This document shows, one piece after another, positions 23,201 through 31,148 of a stretch of 64,000 nucleotides of DNA. Where the stretch lies: assembly GCF_900291975.1 (NCBI RefSeq), contig NZ_OMPN01000001.1:2866501-2930500 (forward strand), in the 5' to 3' direction. The position numbers were made by a program, and so were the translations under genes. Under the pieces are notes generated by a model that was given only the letters and a program-made list of their open reading frames with translations, was not told where the DNA came from and made no database searches. Source of the DNA: Agathobaculum massiliense. GTDB lineage: Bacteria; Bacillota; Clostridia; Oscillospirales; Butyricicoccaceae. The first letter of the stretch is position 1. Every line of letters starts with the position of its first letter.

Positions 23201-23811
23201 GCTTGGATCATGTCCTCGCTTCCGGCCAGGATGTAAACGTCATGGTATTCGATACCGAGGTTTACTCCAACACCGGCGGTCAGGCCTCCAAGGCGACCAA
23301 CATCGGCGCGGTTGCGCAGTTCGCGGCGTCCGGCAAGACCACCAAGAAGAAGAGCCTCGCCGAGATCGCGATGAGCTACGGCTATGTATACGTTGCCCAG
23401 ATCGCTATGGGCGCGAACATGAACCAGACTCTCAAGGCGATTGCGGAAGCGGAAGCCTATCCGGGACCGTCCCTCATCATCGGCTATGCCCCGTGCGAGA
23501 TGCACTCCATCAAGGGCGGTATGACCAACTGCCAGGCCGAGATGAAGAAGGCTGTCGACTGCGGCTACTGGAACCTGTTCCGCTTCAACCCGCAGCTCGC
23601 GGAAGAAGGCAAGAACCCGTTCATCCTGGAGTCCAAGGAGCCCAAGACCGAGGACTACCGCAAGTTCATGATGAACGAAGCTCGCTACTCTGCGCTGACC
23701 CGTTCGTTCCCGGATCGCGCCGAGAAGCTGTTCTCCGAATCCGAGGTCGAGTCCACCAAGCGCTATGCACACCTCAAGCGCCTGCAGGACCTGTACGCTC
23801 CAGAAGCGTAA
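20251..23811 (+). CDS. nifJ: Pyruvate:ferredoxin (flavodoxin) oxidoreductase
   Basis: This enzyme oxidatively decarboxylates pyruvate to acetyl-CoA and reduces ferredoxin, the central step of clostridial fermentation. The 1186-residue single-chain form has the N-terminal transketolase-type domains (Y-P-I-T-P-S-S-P-M-A-D, then E-M-Q-S-E-A-G-A-A-G). A 2x[4Fe-4S] domain holds two clusters of C-x2-C-x2-C-x3-C (C-V-Q-C-N-Q-C-A-Y-V-C-P about residue 697; C-M-G-C-G-V-C-V-G-V-C-P about 754). The TPP-binding domain follows (G-D-G-W-A-Y-D-I-G near 973, S-N-T-G-G-Q). Length equals the family norm. Codon use is extremely biased to a few codons, which indicates high expression. Monocistronic with terminator. 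Confidence 0.98.
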   Translation: MARKMKSMDGNTAAAHVSYAFTEVAGIYPITPSSPMADSVDQWAAAGQKNIFGTTVKVIEMQSEAGAAGTVHGSLAAGALTTTYTASQGLLLMIPNMYKIAGELLPCVFHVSARTVASHALNIFGDHSDVMACRQTGFAMLAETNPQEVMDLGAVAHLATIKSRVPFINFFDGFRTSHEIQKIEVWDYEDLKEMCDMDAVEAFRKRALNPEHAMMRGSHENGDVFFQHREACNKFYDAVPEIVEEYMGKVNAKLGTDYQLFNYYGAADADRVIIAMGSICDVAEEVIDYLNAHGEKVGLVKVRLYRPWRADKLLAAIPSTAKKLAVLDRTKEPGAQGEPLYLDVVTALANAGITDKVVIGGRYGLGSKDTPPASVFAVYEELTKAEPKPQFTIGITDDVTYLSLEEKPAPNTAAEGTIECKFWGLGGDGTVGANKNSIKIIGDHTDKYVQAYFQYDSKKTGGVTISHLRFGDKPIKSPYYINKADFVACHNPSYIVKGFPMVRDVKPGGIFMINCQWTDEELDHHMPAAAKRYIASNNIQLYTINAIDKAIEIGMGKRTNTILQSAFFTLAKVMPQEEAIGYMKDAATKSYLKKGQDIVDMNHKAIDVGATAFHKVEIPASWANAADEADNRDLQGRPEVVKMVKDVMEPIGRMDGDSLPVSAFAGEHVDGSFEHGAAAYEKRGVAVTVPTWNAETCVQCNQCAYVCPHATIRPFALTEEEAAAAPASAKIVDIKAGKGKGVYKYTMAVSPLDCMGCGVCVGVCPTKSLTMVPQEQEAAQQDAFDYCVAKVAEKADMISTASVKDSQFKKPLLEFSGSCAGCAETSYARLITQVCGDRMYISNATGCSSIWGGPAATSPYTVDANGHGPAWANSLFEDNAEHGLGMYYGQLAIRERLISKLEEMAAADATPAETKDAIAKFLETKDNGAANAEPAKALAAVLEQGAAAGCDACKEIVAHKEYLAKKSVWIFGGDGWAYDIGFGGLDHVLASGQDVNVMVFDTEVYSNTGGQASKATNIGAVAQFAASGKTTKKKSLAEIAMSYGYVYVAQIAMGANMNQTLKAIAEAEAYPGPSLIIGYAPCEMHSIKGGMTNCQAEMKKAVDCGYWNLFRFNPQLAEEGKNPFILESKEPKTEDYRKFMMNEARYSALTRSFPDRAEKLFSESEVESTKRYAHLKRLQDLYAPEA

Positions 23812-23827
23812 GCTACAAAAGAATGAC

Positions 23828-23862
23828 AAAGCCCCTGCGGATATTTATCCGCAGGGGCTTTT
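23828..23862 (+). terminator. Terminator of nifJ
   Basis: AAAGCCCCTGCGGATA/TATCCGCAGGGGCTTT stem followed by T run. Confidence 0.92.
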
Positions 23863-23891
23863 GTGTTACAATGGGAAAAAGGGAGGCCGGT

Positions 23892-24230
23892 ATGAAGCAG
23901 GGGATCTTCAGGCGCTTGTGCGGCCTACTGCTGGCGGCTGTGGCGGTGTATGGACTGACATTTGGCGCGCTGGCGTTACGAGGCCTGCGCTATGTGGCGC
24001 CGGACACGGAAAGCTGGCGGATGCTGCCGTATATCGTACCCGCCGCGCGGTATGAGGAGGAAACGAGCGTTCGGTACCGGCAGGGCGTGTAAACGGAGGC
24101 GTCCCTTGCTATCCGGTGCTATGACGCGCAGGGGCGCACGATCACCGAAAGCGTTTATGCGGAGGATGGGGCGGAAACCTATCGTGCCGAGATCGTTTAT
24201 CACGAGATTACCAGACAGCGTACCGAATAA
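23892..24230 (+). pseudogene. Small membrane-anchored/secreted protein gene interrupted by an in-frame TAA
   Basis: From ATG 23892 (GGGAGG upstream) a 66-codon frame encodes a basic start and one hydrophobic helix (C-G-L-L-L-A-A-V-A-V-Y-G-L-T-F-G-A-L-A-L), then a soluble part that ends at TAA 24090-24092. The same frame continues without another stop for 45 codons (T-E-A-S-L-A-I-R-C-Y-D-A-Q-G-R ... Y-H-E-I-T-R-Q-R-T-E) to TAA 24228, sixteen bases before the next gene. The continuation has clear protein-like composition, so I infer a ~111-residue ancestral protein broken by one nonsense change, or a read-through arrangement. Family not recognised. Confidence 0.6.
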
Positions 24231-24246
24231 AAAGGAGGATGGAACG

Positions 24247-25884
24247 ATGAAAAGATGGATAGCGGCCGTGCTGACGGCCTGCATGCTGGCGGTTCCGGCG
24301 GGGGCCGCGGACCAGCCGAGCGACTGGGCGCTGGAAGCGGTGCAGACCGCGCGCGAGGCGGGGCTGGTGCCGGAAAAGCTGGACAGCGCCTATGACAGGG
24401 CGGCGACAAGGGCAGAGTTTTGCGCGCTGGCGGCGGCGGTTTACCGTTCGTGGGAAACTGAAGGGTTGCTGGGTAAAGTGGAAAAGGATACCGTATTGTT
24501 CACGGACTGTAAGGAGGGGGATGTGCTGCTATGCGCGTCGGTCGGCATCGTCAATGGAGTGGGAGGCGGAAGGTTCGAGCCGGGCCGATCACTCCAGAGA
24601 CAGGAGGCGGCCAGTATGCTACACCGGCTGGGCGCGCTGCGGGCGGATTACGACGGCAGCGTGCAGGGCCGTCTGCCGCATGTGTTCGCGGATGGCGCGG
24701 ATATCGCCTCGTGGGCGCGCAATGATATCAACTGGGTCTACCGCCACGGCATCATGACGGGGACGGGAGGCAATGCGTTTGAGCCGGCGGGAGAGTATAC
24801 CCGCGAGCAGTCGATCGCAACCATGCTGCGCCTATATGCCGCGCAGTATGCGGCCGAGATCCCAAAAGAGCAAGGGGAAGCATACCGTGTCGTAGTGGAC
24901 TATTCCGGCGCGGGGGTGGGCCGCGTACATATCGAGGATGCAGCCGGTAACCGTCTGCTGACCGATTTTGCGGGTACGGACGGCTATTTTTATGATGCCA
25001 GACTGTTGGGTGAATGGGCAAGCCTGCACTGGCAGCCGGATGTGGAAAGCGGATTTGCGTGCGCGTTATGCAACCTGAGAACCGGCGACACATTGGCGGA
25101 TTATTATGCTGACGGCGTGGACGAGCAGTCGGGTTCGGCATGGGCGTACTCGATGGAAAAAGGCGCGGCGGACAGCCGTATCCTGTATGCGGACGGCACA
25201 TACAGCACGCAAACCTACCAGTCGGTCACGGGCTGGGCAAACGGCAGGGCGATCGTCCGCGAGGGGGATGCCGTCCGCGCGATCGACCGCGGCGGGAATA
25301 CCCTCTGGCGCATGAATATTTCGCTCGATCAGGTGCAGGTGTACGGCGGGATCGGCGACCGCCTTGTGATAGAACGCGACGGGGCATACTGCCTGATTAC
25401 CGATGGCAAGATGGGAACGGTGAGCGAAACGCCGATGCTCCTGAACCGATGGAGCGATACTTATATCGCACAGGACAGCGGGTACTATACGCTGTATGAC
25501 TTTTCCGGCCGCCGTTTAAGCGAAACCTATGCCAACGCGATGATCGAGACGGGGCAGGACATTTATGCCTGCTGGCTGTCGGACACTGAGTATGCCTATA
25601 TCCGCTGCACGGAGTACGGAAATCCCCAAACTCTGTTTACGGTTTCCGTCAGCCAGCGGCCGGGGCCTCTGGCGACCGATGGCGCGGGGGTGTATGCCCT
25701 GCGGACCGGCGCGCAGACCGTTGCCTGCTTCGACCGTTTTGGGGATACGCTCGGCGCGATCGAAGTGCCGTTCGCAGTCGGGGAAGTGGATTTTGCAGAC
25801 GGATGCGTCCGTATCAGGGGGGAGGCGCTTGGAACCGCTCAGCAGACCATACTCTTCTTTCCGACCGGAGAGCCGGCCGAATAA
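24247..25884 (+). CDS. Secreted SLH-domain protein with propeller-like C-terminal region
   Basis: The 545-residue product has a signal peptide (M-K-R-W-I-A-A-V-L-T-A-C-M-L-A-V-P-A-G-A-A). Three SLH-type repeats follow to about residue 200 (A-V-Q-T-A-R-E-A-G-L, A-T-R-A-E-F-C, V-G-I-V-N-G-V-G-G-G-R-F-E-P, Y-T-R-E-Q-S-I-A-T-M). The remaining ~340 residues show repeated short beta motifs (A-I-D-R-G-G-N-T-L-W, L-Y-D-F-S-G-R-R-L, C-F-D-R-F-G-D-T-L-G), like a PQQ/WD-type propeller. It is probably displayed on the cell wall, with ligand unknown. The start is fixed by AAAAGGAGG at 24230-24238. It follows the interrupted small gene in the same transcript. Confidence 0.82.
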   Translation: MKRWIAAVLTACMLAVPAGAADQPSDWALEAVQTAREAGLVPEKLDSAYDRAATRAEFCALAAAVYRSWETEGLLGKVEKDTVLFTDCKEGDVLLCASVGIVNGVGGGRFEPGRSLQRQEAASMLHRLGALRADYDGSVQGRLPHVFADGADIASWARNDINWVYRHGIMTGTGGNAFEPAGEYTREQSIATMLRLYAAQYAAEIPKEQGEAYRVVVDYSGAGVGRVHIEDAAGNRLLTDFAGTDGYFYDARLLGEWASLHWQPDVESGFACALCNLRTGDTLADYYADGVDEQSGSAWAYSMEKGAADSRILYADGTYSTQTYQSVTGWANGRAIVREGDAVRAIDRGGNTLWRMNISLDQVQVYGGIGDRLVIERDGAYCLITDGKMGTVSETPMLLNRWSDTYIAQDSGYYTLYDFSGRRLSETYANAMIETGQDIYACWLSDTEYAYIRCTEYGNPQTLFTVSVSQRPGPLATDGAGVYALRTGAQTVACFDRFGDTLGAIEVPFAVGEVDFADGCVRIRGEALGTAQQTILFFPTGEPAE

Positions 25885-25887
25885 ACC

Positions 25888-25933
25888 AAAACGCAAAACA
25901 GGGGCAGCAAGAGCTGCTCCTGTTTTGCGTTTT
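25888..25933. terminator. Bidirectional terminator between SLH gene and tcdA
   Basis: Stem of about 20 bp, AAAACGCAAAACAGG...CCTGTTTTGCGTTTT, with A/T flanks for both directions. Confidence 0.9.
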
Positions 25934-26642
25934 ACCGTACGCCCGTCAGGTCCTTGATACATTCGCCCGCGAGGATCATGCCCGCTACCGGCGGCACAAA
26001 GGAAACGCTGCCGGGTACGGCGCGCCCCGCAGTGCCTTTCTGCTCGTCCGAGGGCAAGGGCGTGCGTGGTTCCTCCCTGGAGTAGACGACCTTCAGGCGC
26101 TTGATGCGGCGTTTTTTGCATTCCAGCCGGATGACCCGCGCGAGCGGGCAGACCGAGGTTTTGTAAATATCCGTAACTTCAAACCGCGTGGGATCGAGCT
26201 TGTTGCCTGTTCCCATGGAGCAAATCAGCGGCACGTCCAGCCGGTCGCATTCGGCGATCAGATGCAGCTTGGCGGTCACGGTGTCGATCGCGTCGATCAC
26301 ATAGTCGAAGCGGCTGAGGTCGAGCGCGCTGTCCGGCGTATAGAACATGCAGAGCGCATGGACGGTGCAGCGCGGGTTGATATCCGCGATGCGCGCGCGC
26401 ATCGCGTCCACCTTCGGCTGACCGGACGTGGACGCAAGCGCGATAAGCTGGCGGTTGCGGTTGGTGAGCGCAACCGTATCGTTATCGATCAACGTCAGCT
26501 CGCCTACGCCGGCGCGCGCGAGCGCTTCGCACGCGAACGAGCCGACACCGCCCACGCCGAACACGGCGACATGGGACGCAGCGAGCGTCTGGATGGCCTG
26601 TGAGCCGAGCAGCAGCTCGGCGCGGGAAAATTCATGTAGCAT
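25932..26642 (-). CDS. tcdA: tRNA threonylcarbamoyladenosine dehydratase (E1-like)
   Basis: This enzyme uses ATP to cyclise t6A37 to ct6A in tRNA. The 236 residues show the ThiF/MoeB/E1 fold: R-A-E-L-L-L-G at the start, nucleotide-binding G-V-G-G-V-G-S-F-A-C-E-A-L-A-R-A-G-V (about residues 29-46), L-I-D-N-D-T-V-A-L-T-N-R-N-R-Q, and D-A-I-D-T-V-T-A-K. The C-terminal K-G-T-A-G-R-A-V-P-G-S-V-S-F-V-P-P-V-A-G is specific for TcdA rather than ThiF. ATG 26642 was chosen over an upstream frame extension because GAGG precedes it and similarity starts there. Confidence 0.92.
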   Translation of the reverse strand: MLHEFSRAELLLGSQAIQTLAASHVAVFGVGGVGSFACEALARAGVGELTLIDNDTVALTNRNRQLIALASTSGQPKVDAMRARIADINPRCTVHALCMFYTPDSALDLSRFDYVIDAIDTVTAKLHLIAECDRLDVPLICSMGTGNKLDPTRFEVTDIYKTSVCPLARVIRLECKKRRIKRLKVVYSREEPRTPLPSDEQKGTAGRAVPGSVSFVPPVAGMILAGECIKDLTGVR

Positions 26643-26699
26643 AAAGAAACCTCGTAAACAGTCACGCAGCGGCACAGAACGCGCCGGTGAAAATGAAAC

Positions 26700-26729
26700 G
26701 CACCGAGGCCCTCTGGGCGGCCTCGGTGC
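26700..26729 (-). terminator. Terminator of the sortase-fold gene
   Basis: Perfect stem GCACCGAGGCC/GGCCTCGGTGC. A weak T-rich stretch follows on the minus strand. Confidence 0.7.
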
Positions 26730-26741
26730 GGGACGGACAGA

Positions 26742-27392
26742 TCAGCTGCGAGGTTCCGAGGCGGTCAGCTCCGCCTGGACGACCAGCCGCTGTTTGAGAG
26801 AGCCGGACGGCGTACCGGTAAACAGGGTGAGCACGGCCTCGCGTCCCTCGACAGGCTCGGTCACCCAGACCTCAGTAGGCTCGACCGTTACCGCCTGGAA
26901 TACCGTATAGGTATATTGCGTGTCTTGGTCGGCGAGCAGGATGGTATCCCCTTCGCCGAGTAATTCCAAATGACGCATCAAATCGTCGGAGCGGTCGCCC
27001 GCGATCACGCAGTTGCCGGACGCACCGGGCAGCGCGCTTCCCGCGAGATGCCCTGCGCCAAGCGCGAGGTCTTTCAGATCGGTGCCTTCGACCACGTTGT
27101 CGGCGGTGCCGAGCTTGGGCAGCTTGATCACGCCAACCTGTAGCGCCTCTTCCGGAGCGGTCGCCGTGCCGTAGGCGTCGCAGTCGGTCAGGTAAACCAG
27201 ATCCTCCTCGGCGGGGAGGCTTTGCTCAATCCATTGCTCGGAGACCGGCGCAGGATCCGCCGCGATCGTCTCCTTGCCGACCAGCGTACCCCAGGGATAG
27301 TTGATGCGCTCGGTCAGCAGGCCGAAAGCCGCGATCGCGATACCCGAGATTAACAGGCCGCGTTCGATGGTTGTCTTTGTTTTACGTTCCAT
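26742..27392 (-). CDS. Sortase-fold protein lacking catalytic His and Cys (pseudo-sortase)
   Basis: The 216-residue membrane-anchored protein (one N-terminal helix, G-L-L-I-S-G-I-A-I-A-A-F-G-L-L) has clear class D-like sortase spacing: G-V-I-K-L-P-K-L, G-A-G-H-L-A-G-S-A-L-P-G-A-S-G-N, then I-A-G-D-R where active sortases have G-H-R (Asp133), and L-T-L-F-T-G-T-P where they have T-L-x-T-C (Gly193). The Arg of the triad survives (Arg202). Each change is a single base (GAC for CAC, GGT for TGT). The rest of the fold is intact with no frameshift, so it may be a non-catalytic paralogue rather than a dying gene. A GTG nine bases upstream is an alternative start. Solitary gene upstream of tcdA. Confidence 0.82.
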   Translation of the reverse strand: MERKTKTTIERGLLISGIAIAAFGLLTERINYPWGTLVGKETIAADPAPVSEQWIEQSLPAEEDLVYLTDCDAYGTATAPEEALQVGVIKLPKLGTADNVVEGTDLKDLALGAGHLAGSALPGASGNCVIAGDRSDDLMRHLELLGEGDTILLADQDTQYTYTVFQAVTVEPTEVWVTEPVEGREAVLTLFTGTPSGSLKQRLVVQAELTASEPRS

Positions 27393-27456
27393 GCAAATCA
27401 CCTAATATGAGAGTATACTGAACGGCGGCGTGTTGTCAACCGCCATGCAGAAAACT

Positions 27457-27485
27457 GAAAAAACCTGTCCGCGGGACAGGTTTTT
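27457..27485 (-). terminator. Terminator of tRNA-Gly/tRNA-Phe unit
   Basis: Stem AACCTGTCC/GGACAGGTT with T run on the minus strand, just after the tRNA-Gly CCA. Confidence 0.85.
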
Positions 27486-27488
27486 GGG

Positions 27489-27564
27489 TGGAGCGGCTGA
27501 CGAGGCTCGAACTCGCTACCTCCACCTTGGCAAGGTGGCGCTCTACCAGATGAGCTACAGCCGC
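27489..27564 (-). tRNA. tRNA-Gly (GCC), second copy
   Basis: 76 nt, identical to 4842-4917, including loop TTGCCAA and encoded CCA. It lies 8 bp downstream of tRNA-Phe on the same strand. Confidence 0.95.
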
Positions 27565-27572
27565 ATATAAAA

Positions 27573-27648
27573 TGGTGCCTCCGGGCGGAATCGAACCACC
27601 GACACGGGGATTTTCAGTCCCCTGCTCTACCGACTGAGCTACAGAGGC
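27573..27648 (-). tRNA. tRNA-Phe (GAA)
   Basis: 76-nt cloverleaf on the minus strand: acceptor GCCTCTG/CGGAGGC, anticodon stem GGGGA/TCCCC with loop CTGAAAA (anticodon GAA), T-arm GTTCGAT, encoded CCA. Confidence 0.95.
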
Positions 27649-27725
27649 GTTTCGCAACGTGCTTGTTAAGTATAGTCGATTTTTGCGGAAAAGTCAACCA
27701 TAAATTTTCCTTTTCTGCGGGAAGC

Positions 27726-27755
27726 TTGCGCACATGTTCGGGTTCATGGTATGAT
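27726..27755 (+). promoter_or_regulatory. Possible promoter of addBA
   Basis: TTGCGC, 18-bp spacer, TATGAT, 26 bp before addB. Confidence 0.5.
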
Positions 27756-27781
27756 AAAAAGCAATGGAAGGGGAGAGTGCC

Positions 27782-30700
27782 ATGCGCATTTGGACCGGCC
27801 GCGCGGGCAGCGGCAAAACAACGGCAATCCTGCGGGAGATCGCCGCCCGCTGTGAAAGCGGCGAGGGGCGGCAGATCTTACTTGTGCCGGAGCTGAATTC
27901 ACACCGTATGGAGCGGTCGCTCGCCGCGGCGACGGACAATCGGGGCGCGCGCACCGCCGAGGTGCTGACGTTCTCCCGCCTGGCTGATCGGGTGTTTTCC
28001 GAGGTCGGCGGGCTGGCGCAGCAGATGCTGACACCGGCCGGACAGCTCCTCACCCTACAGGAGGCCGCGCGCCGTGTTCAGGGCGGGCTGTCCGTATGGG
28101 GCGGTCTGGCGGACAAGCCCGAGCTGCTCGGCGAGGCGCTGGGGGTGGTGGACGAGTGCAAGACCTGTGCGGTCGCGCCGGAGGCGCTGTTCGCCGCTGC
28201 GGAGACGTGCAGGGACACGGCGCTCGCAGCGAAGCTGTCCGATCTGGCGCAGTTATTGACCGCGTATGAGCGTCTGTGCGACGAATCCCTGCCCGACCCA
28301 CGCGACCGGCTGACCCATCTGCGCGACCGGCTCGCAGAAAGTCATGTGCTGGACGGCGCGGCGGTGTATCTGGACGGCTTTCTGGGCTTTACGCCGCAGG
28401 AGCTGGCCGTGGTCGACGCCGTGCTGGCGGCGGGCGTGCCGCTGGCGGCGGCGGTCGCCTGCGATATGGCGTATCCGGAAATATTCGTCACGGGCTGCAA
28501 AACGGTCAAGACTCTGGAGCGCATGGCAAAGCGGCATAACCGGAAAGCGGAGCGCATCGAGCTTGGCGCAAGCAGGGTTGCGCGGCCGGCGGGCCTGGCG
28601 GCGGTGGAGGCACAAGGTCTGTTGCCCGTGCGTGTTCCGCAGGAGTCGTGCGAAGGGGTGCGCCTGTACGCTGCCGCGTCGCCGTTTGACGAGTGCGAGC
28701 ACGCGGCGGCCTATATCCGGCGCAAGGTGCGCGATGAGGGCGCGCGCTACCGCGATTTCGTGGTGGCCGCGCGTGACATCGAGCCGTACAGTGCGTTTCT
28801 CGCCATGGCGATGGCGCGATATGACGTGCCGGTGTTCCTTGCGGAAAAGCCCGACCTGCTCTCACGCCCGCCGATGGCGCTGGTCACGGGCGCGCTGAAC
28901 GCGGCGCAGTCCTATTTCAAATACGAGGACCTGTTCGGCTGTCTCAAAACCGGCTTGATGCATCTAACGCGTGAGGAGTCGGACAAGCTGGAGAATTACG
29001 CGCTGACCTGGAATATCCGCGGCGGCGCATGGGAACGGGAGTGGGCCGAACATCCGGACGGGTACGGTCAGCCGTTCGACGATCGCGCGCGGGCGCAGCT
29101 TGCGGAGTTGAACGCGCTGCGCGCGCGTTTGATCGGCCCGTTTTCCACGCTGCGCGAAAGGCTGAAAGGGGAGCAGCCGGCATCCGGCTGTGTGCGCGCG
29201 CTGTACGACTTCCTGCTCGCGGTGGACGCGCCGCGGTGCATGGCCGACCGCGCGGCCGCGCACGAGGTGGCCGGACGCCTACAGCTGGCGGATGAGTACC
29301 GCCAGCTGTGGGAGATTCTGGTGTCCGCCATGGAGCAGTTCGCATGGGTATGCGGGGATACGCCGCTGACGGCGGAGCGGTTTGCGAAGCTGTTCCGTCT
29401 GGTGCTGGGCGAATACGACGTGGGTACGATACCCGTTTCACTCGACCGTGTGACCTGCGGCAATATCGAACGCGCATGCGGGGAAAACGCGAAATACGTG
29501 ATCCTGCTCGGGGTAAACGACGGGCTGATCCCCAAGGCGCCCTCCTCCGCCTCGCTGCTCAGCGATATGGAGCGGGACAAGCTGGACGCGCTGGGGGTGG
29601 AACTGAAAGCCTACGGCGTGGAGCGTCTGCTCATGGAGCAGGAGACCCTGTACCGCGCGCTTGCCTGCCCCACTGAGGAACTGCTGCTCACCTGGCATAT
29701 GAGCGACGCCGTGGGTGGGGAGACGCGCCCGTCGTATTTTGTGGGCGTGGTGCGGGGGCTGCTGCCCGACGTGCTGTTTTCCACGCACCAGACGGAAACA
29801 GCGCAGGACCGCCTGCAGGCGGAGCGTCCGGCGGTCGAAATGGCCTGCGCATACCTGTCCGGCGACCGCACGGCGGCGGTGCGCGCGGCCTACGGTTTTT
29901 ACCGCGACGACGAGCGGGTACACCATGCCGCGCAGCAGCGGCGCGGACGGGGGCCGCTGACCAGCCCGCATACGATAGAGGGGCTATATGGAAAAAGCCT
30001 CAACCTGACCGCCTCGCGCGTGGACACATTTTACTCCTGCCGGTTCGCGTTTTTCATGCAGTACGGCCTGAAAGCCAGGCCGCGCCGTGTGGCGCGGTTT
30101 GACGCGCTCGAAACCGGCACGTTTATCCACTATGTGCTGGAGCATGCGCTGACTGCATTGGGGAAAGGCGCGGGCGGCGCGGCGGCTGCGGAGGAAGCGG
30201 CGGTCCGGCGTGCCTGCCGCACGGCGGTCCGGCAGTATGTGCAGGAGGAACTGGGCGGCATGGAGAACAAGACCGCGCGCTTTCGCTATCTGTTCGGGCG
30301 GCTGACGCGCACGGTTGAGCAGATCTTGGACAATGTGATTGACGAGCTGCGCGTTTCCGACTTCGCGCCGATCGATTATGAGGTGGATTTTTCGCGCGGC
30401 GGCGACCTGCCGCCCGTCCTGTGCGCGGAGGGGGAGGTTTCAGTGTCCCTCTCGGGCAAGGTGGATCGCGTGGACGGGTATATCAAAAACGGGCGGCTGT
30501 ACTTGCGCGTGATGGACTACAAAAGCGGTAAAAAGTCGTTTTCCCTGTCGGATATCTGGTATGGGCTGAACATGCAGCTCGTTATCTACCTGTATGCACT
30601 TCAGCAGGAGGGCTTGGAGCGCTACCGTAAGCGTCTGACCCAAACGTTCAACGAAATCGTACCCGCGGGCGTTTTGTACGTCCCCGTGCGGGACGAGCTG

Positions 30701-31147
30701 CCCGACGCGGCGCGCGATATCGACGAGGACGCGCTCCGTGCTCTGCGCGACAAGGCGCTGCGCCGCAGCGGCCTGTTGAGCGACGACATGGAGCTGCTCG
30801 AGGCGATGGAGCACGGGCTGGAAGGAGACGGACGGTTTATTCCGGTCACGATCAAGGTGAAAAAGGGGGAGGACGCGCCCTCGCTCGCGGCGAAATCCGC
30901 GGTGGCCGACCTGGTGCGGTTTGGAAAGCTGGCCAGGTATGCGCATGATAAGCTGCTCGAAATGGGGCGCGAGCTGCGCGCGGGCAGTGTGGCCGCAAAC
31001 CCGTGCAAAAAGGATAAAGCATCGAGCTTTTGCGACTGGTGTGACTTCCGCGCCGCCTGCCGCTTCGATGAAACGGCGGGCGACAAGGCGCGGTGGCTCC
31101 GGCACCTGTCGGACGAGGAGTTCTGGCAGCAGGTAGGGGGTGAATGA
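27782..31147 (+). CDS. addB: ATP-dependent helicase/nuclease subunit B
   Basis: With AddA this forms the RecBCD-like enzyme that resects double-strand breaks and attenuates at Chi. The 1121 residues carry N-terminal Walker A (W-T-G-R-A-G-S-G-K-T-T-A-I-L), a helicase-like body, and a C-terminal RecB-type nuclease: G-T-F-I-H-Y-V-L-E-H and V-M-D-Y-K-S-G-K. The iron-sulphur staple cysteines are present (F-Y-S-C-R-F-A-F before the nuclease, C-D-W-C-D-F-R-A-A-C near the end). ATG 27782 has GGGGAGAG 6 nt upstream. The stop sits at the addA start, giving tight coupling. Confidence 0.96.
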   Translation: MRIWTGRAGSGKTTAILREIAARCESGEGRQILLVPELNSHRMERSLAAATDNRGARTAEVLTFSRLADRVFSEVGGLAQQMLTPAGQLLTLQEAARRVQGGLSVWGGLADKPELLGEALGVVDECKTCAVAPEALFAAAETCRDTALAAKLSDLAQLLTAYERLCDESLPDPRDRLTHLRDRLAESHVLDGAAVYLDGFLGFTPQELAVVDAVLAAGVPLAAAVACDMAYPEIFVTGCKTVKTLERMAKRHNRKAERIELGASRVARPAGLAAVEAQGLLPVRVPQESCEGVRLYAAASPFDECEHAAAYIRRKVRDEGARYRDFVVAARDIEPYSAFLAMAMARYDVPVFLAEKPDLLSRPPMALVTGALNAAQSYFKYEDLFGCLKTGLMHLTREESDKLENYALTWNIRGGAWEREWAEHPDGYGQPFDDRARAQLAELNALRARLIGPFSTLRERLKGEQPASGCVRALYDFLLAVDAPRCMADRAAAHEVAGRLQLADEYRQLWEILVSAMEQFAWVCGDTPLTAERFAKLFRLVLGEYDVGTIPVSLDRVTCGNIERACGENAKYVILLGVNDGLIPKAPSSASLLSDMERDKLDALGVELKAYGVERLLMEQETLYRALACPTEELLLTWHMSDAVGGETRPSYFVGVVRGLLPDVLFSTHQTETAQDRLQAERPAVEMACAYLSGDRTAAVRAAYGFYRDDERVHHAAQQRRGRGPLTSPHTIEGLYGKSLNLTASRVDTFYSCRFAFFMQYGLKARPRRVARFDALETGTFIHYVLEHALTALGKGAGGAAAAEEAAVRRACRTAVRQYVQEELGGMENKTARFRYLFGRLTRTVEQILDNVIDELRVSDFAPIDYEVDFSRGGDLPPVLCAEGEVSVSLSGKVDRVDGYIKNGRLYLRVMDYKSGKKSFSLSDIWYGLNMQLVIYLYALQQEGLERYRKRLTQTFNEIVPAGVLYVPVRDELPDAARDIDEDALRALRDKALRRSGLLSDDMELLEAMEHGLEGDGRFIPVTIKVKKGEDAPSLAAKSAVADLVRFGKLARYAHDKLLEMGRELRAGSVAANPCKKDKASSFCDWCDFRAACRFDETAGDKARWLRHLSDEEFWQQVGGE

Positions 31148-31148
31148 C

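Noticed and set aside
20209-23829. Very long open frame on the minus strand opposite nifJ
   Set aside because: Composition is Leu/Arg/Val/His-rich with no recognisable domain, and there is no ribosome binding site. nifJ on the plus strand has all family motifs. The frame is a codon-bias artefact.
4842-27564. Two identical tRNA-Gly genes as ends of a mobile or duplicated segment
   Set aside because: Identity stops at the tRNA boundaries. The region between them contains core genes and no integrase.
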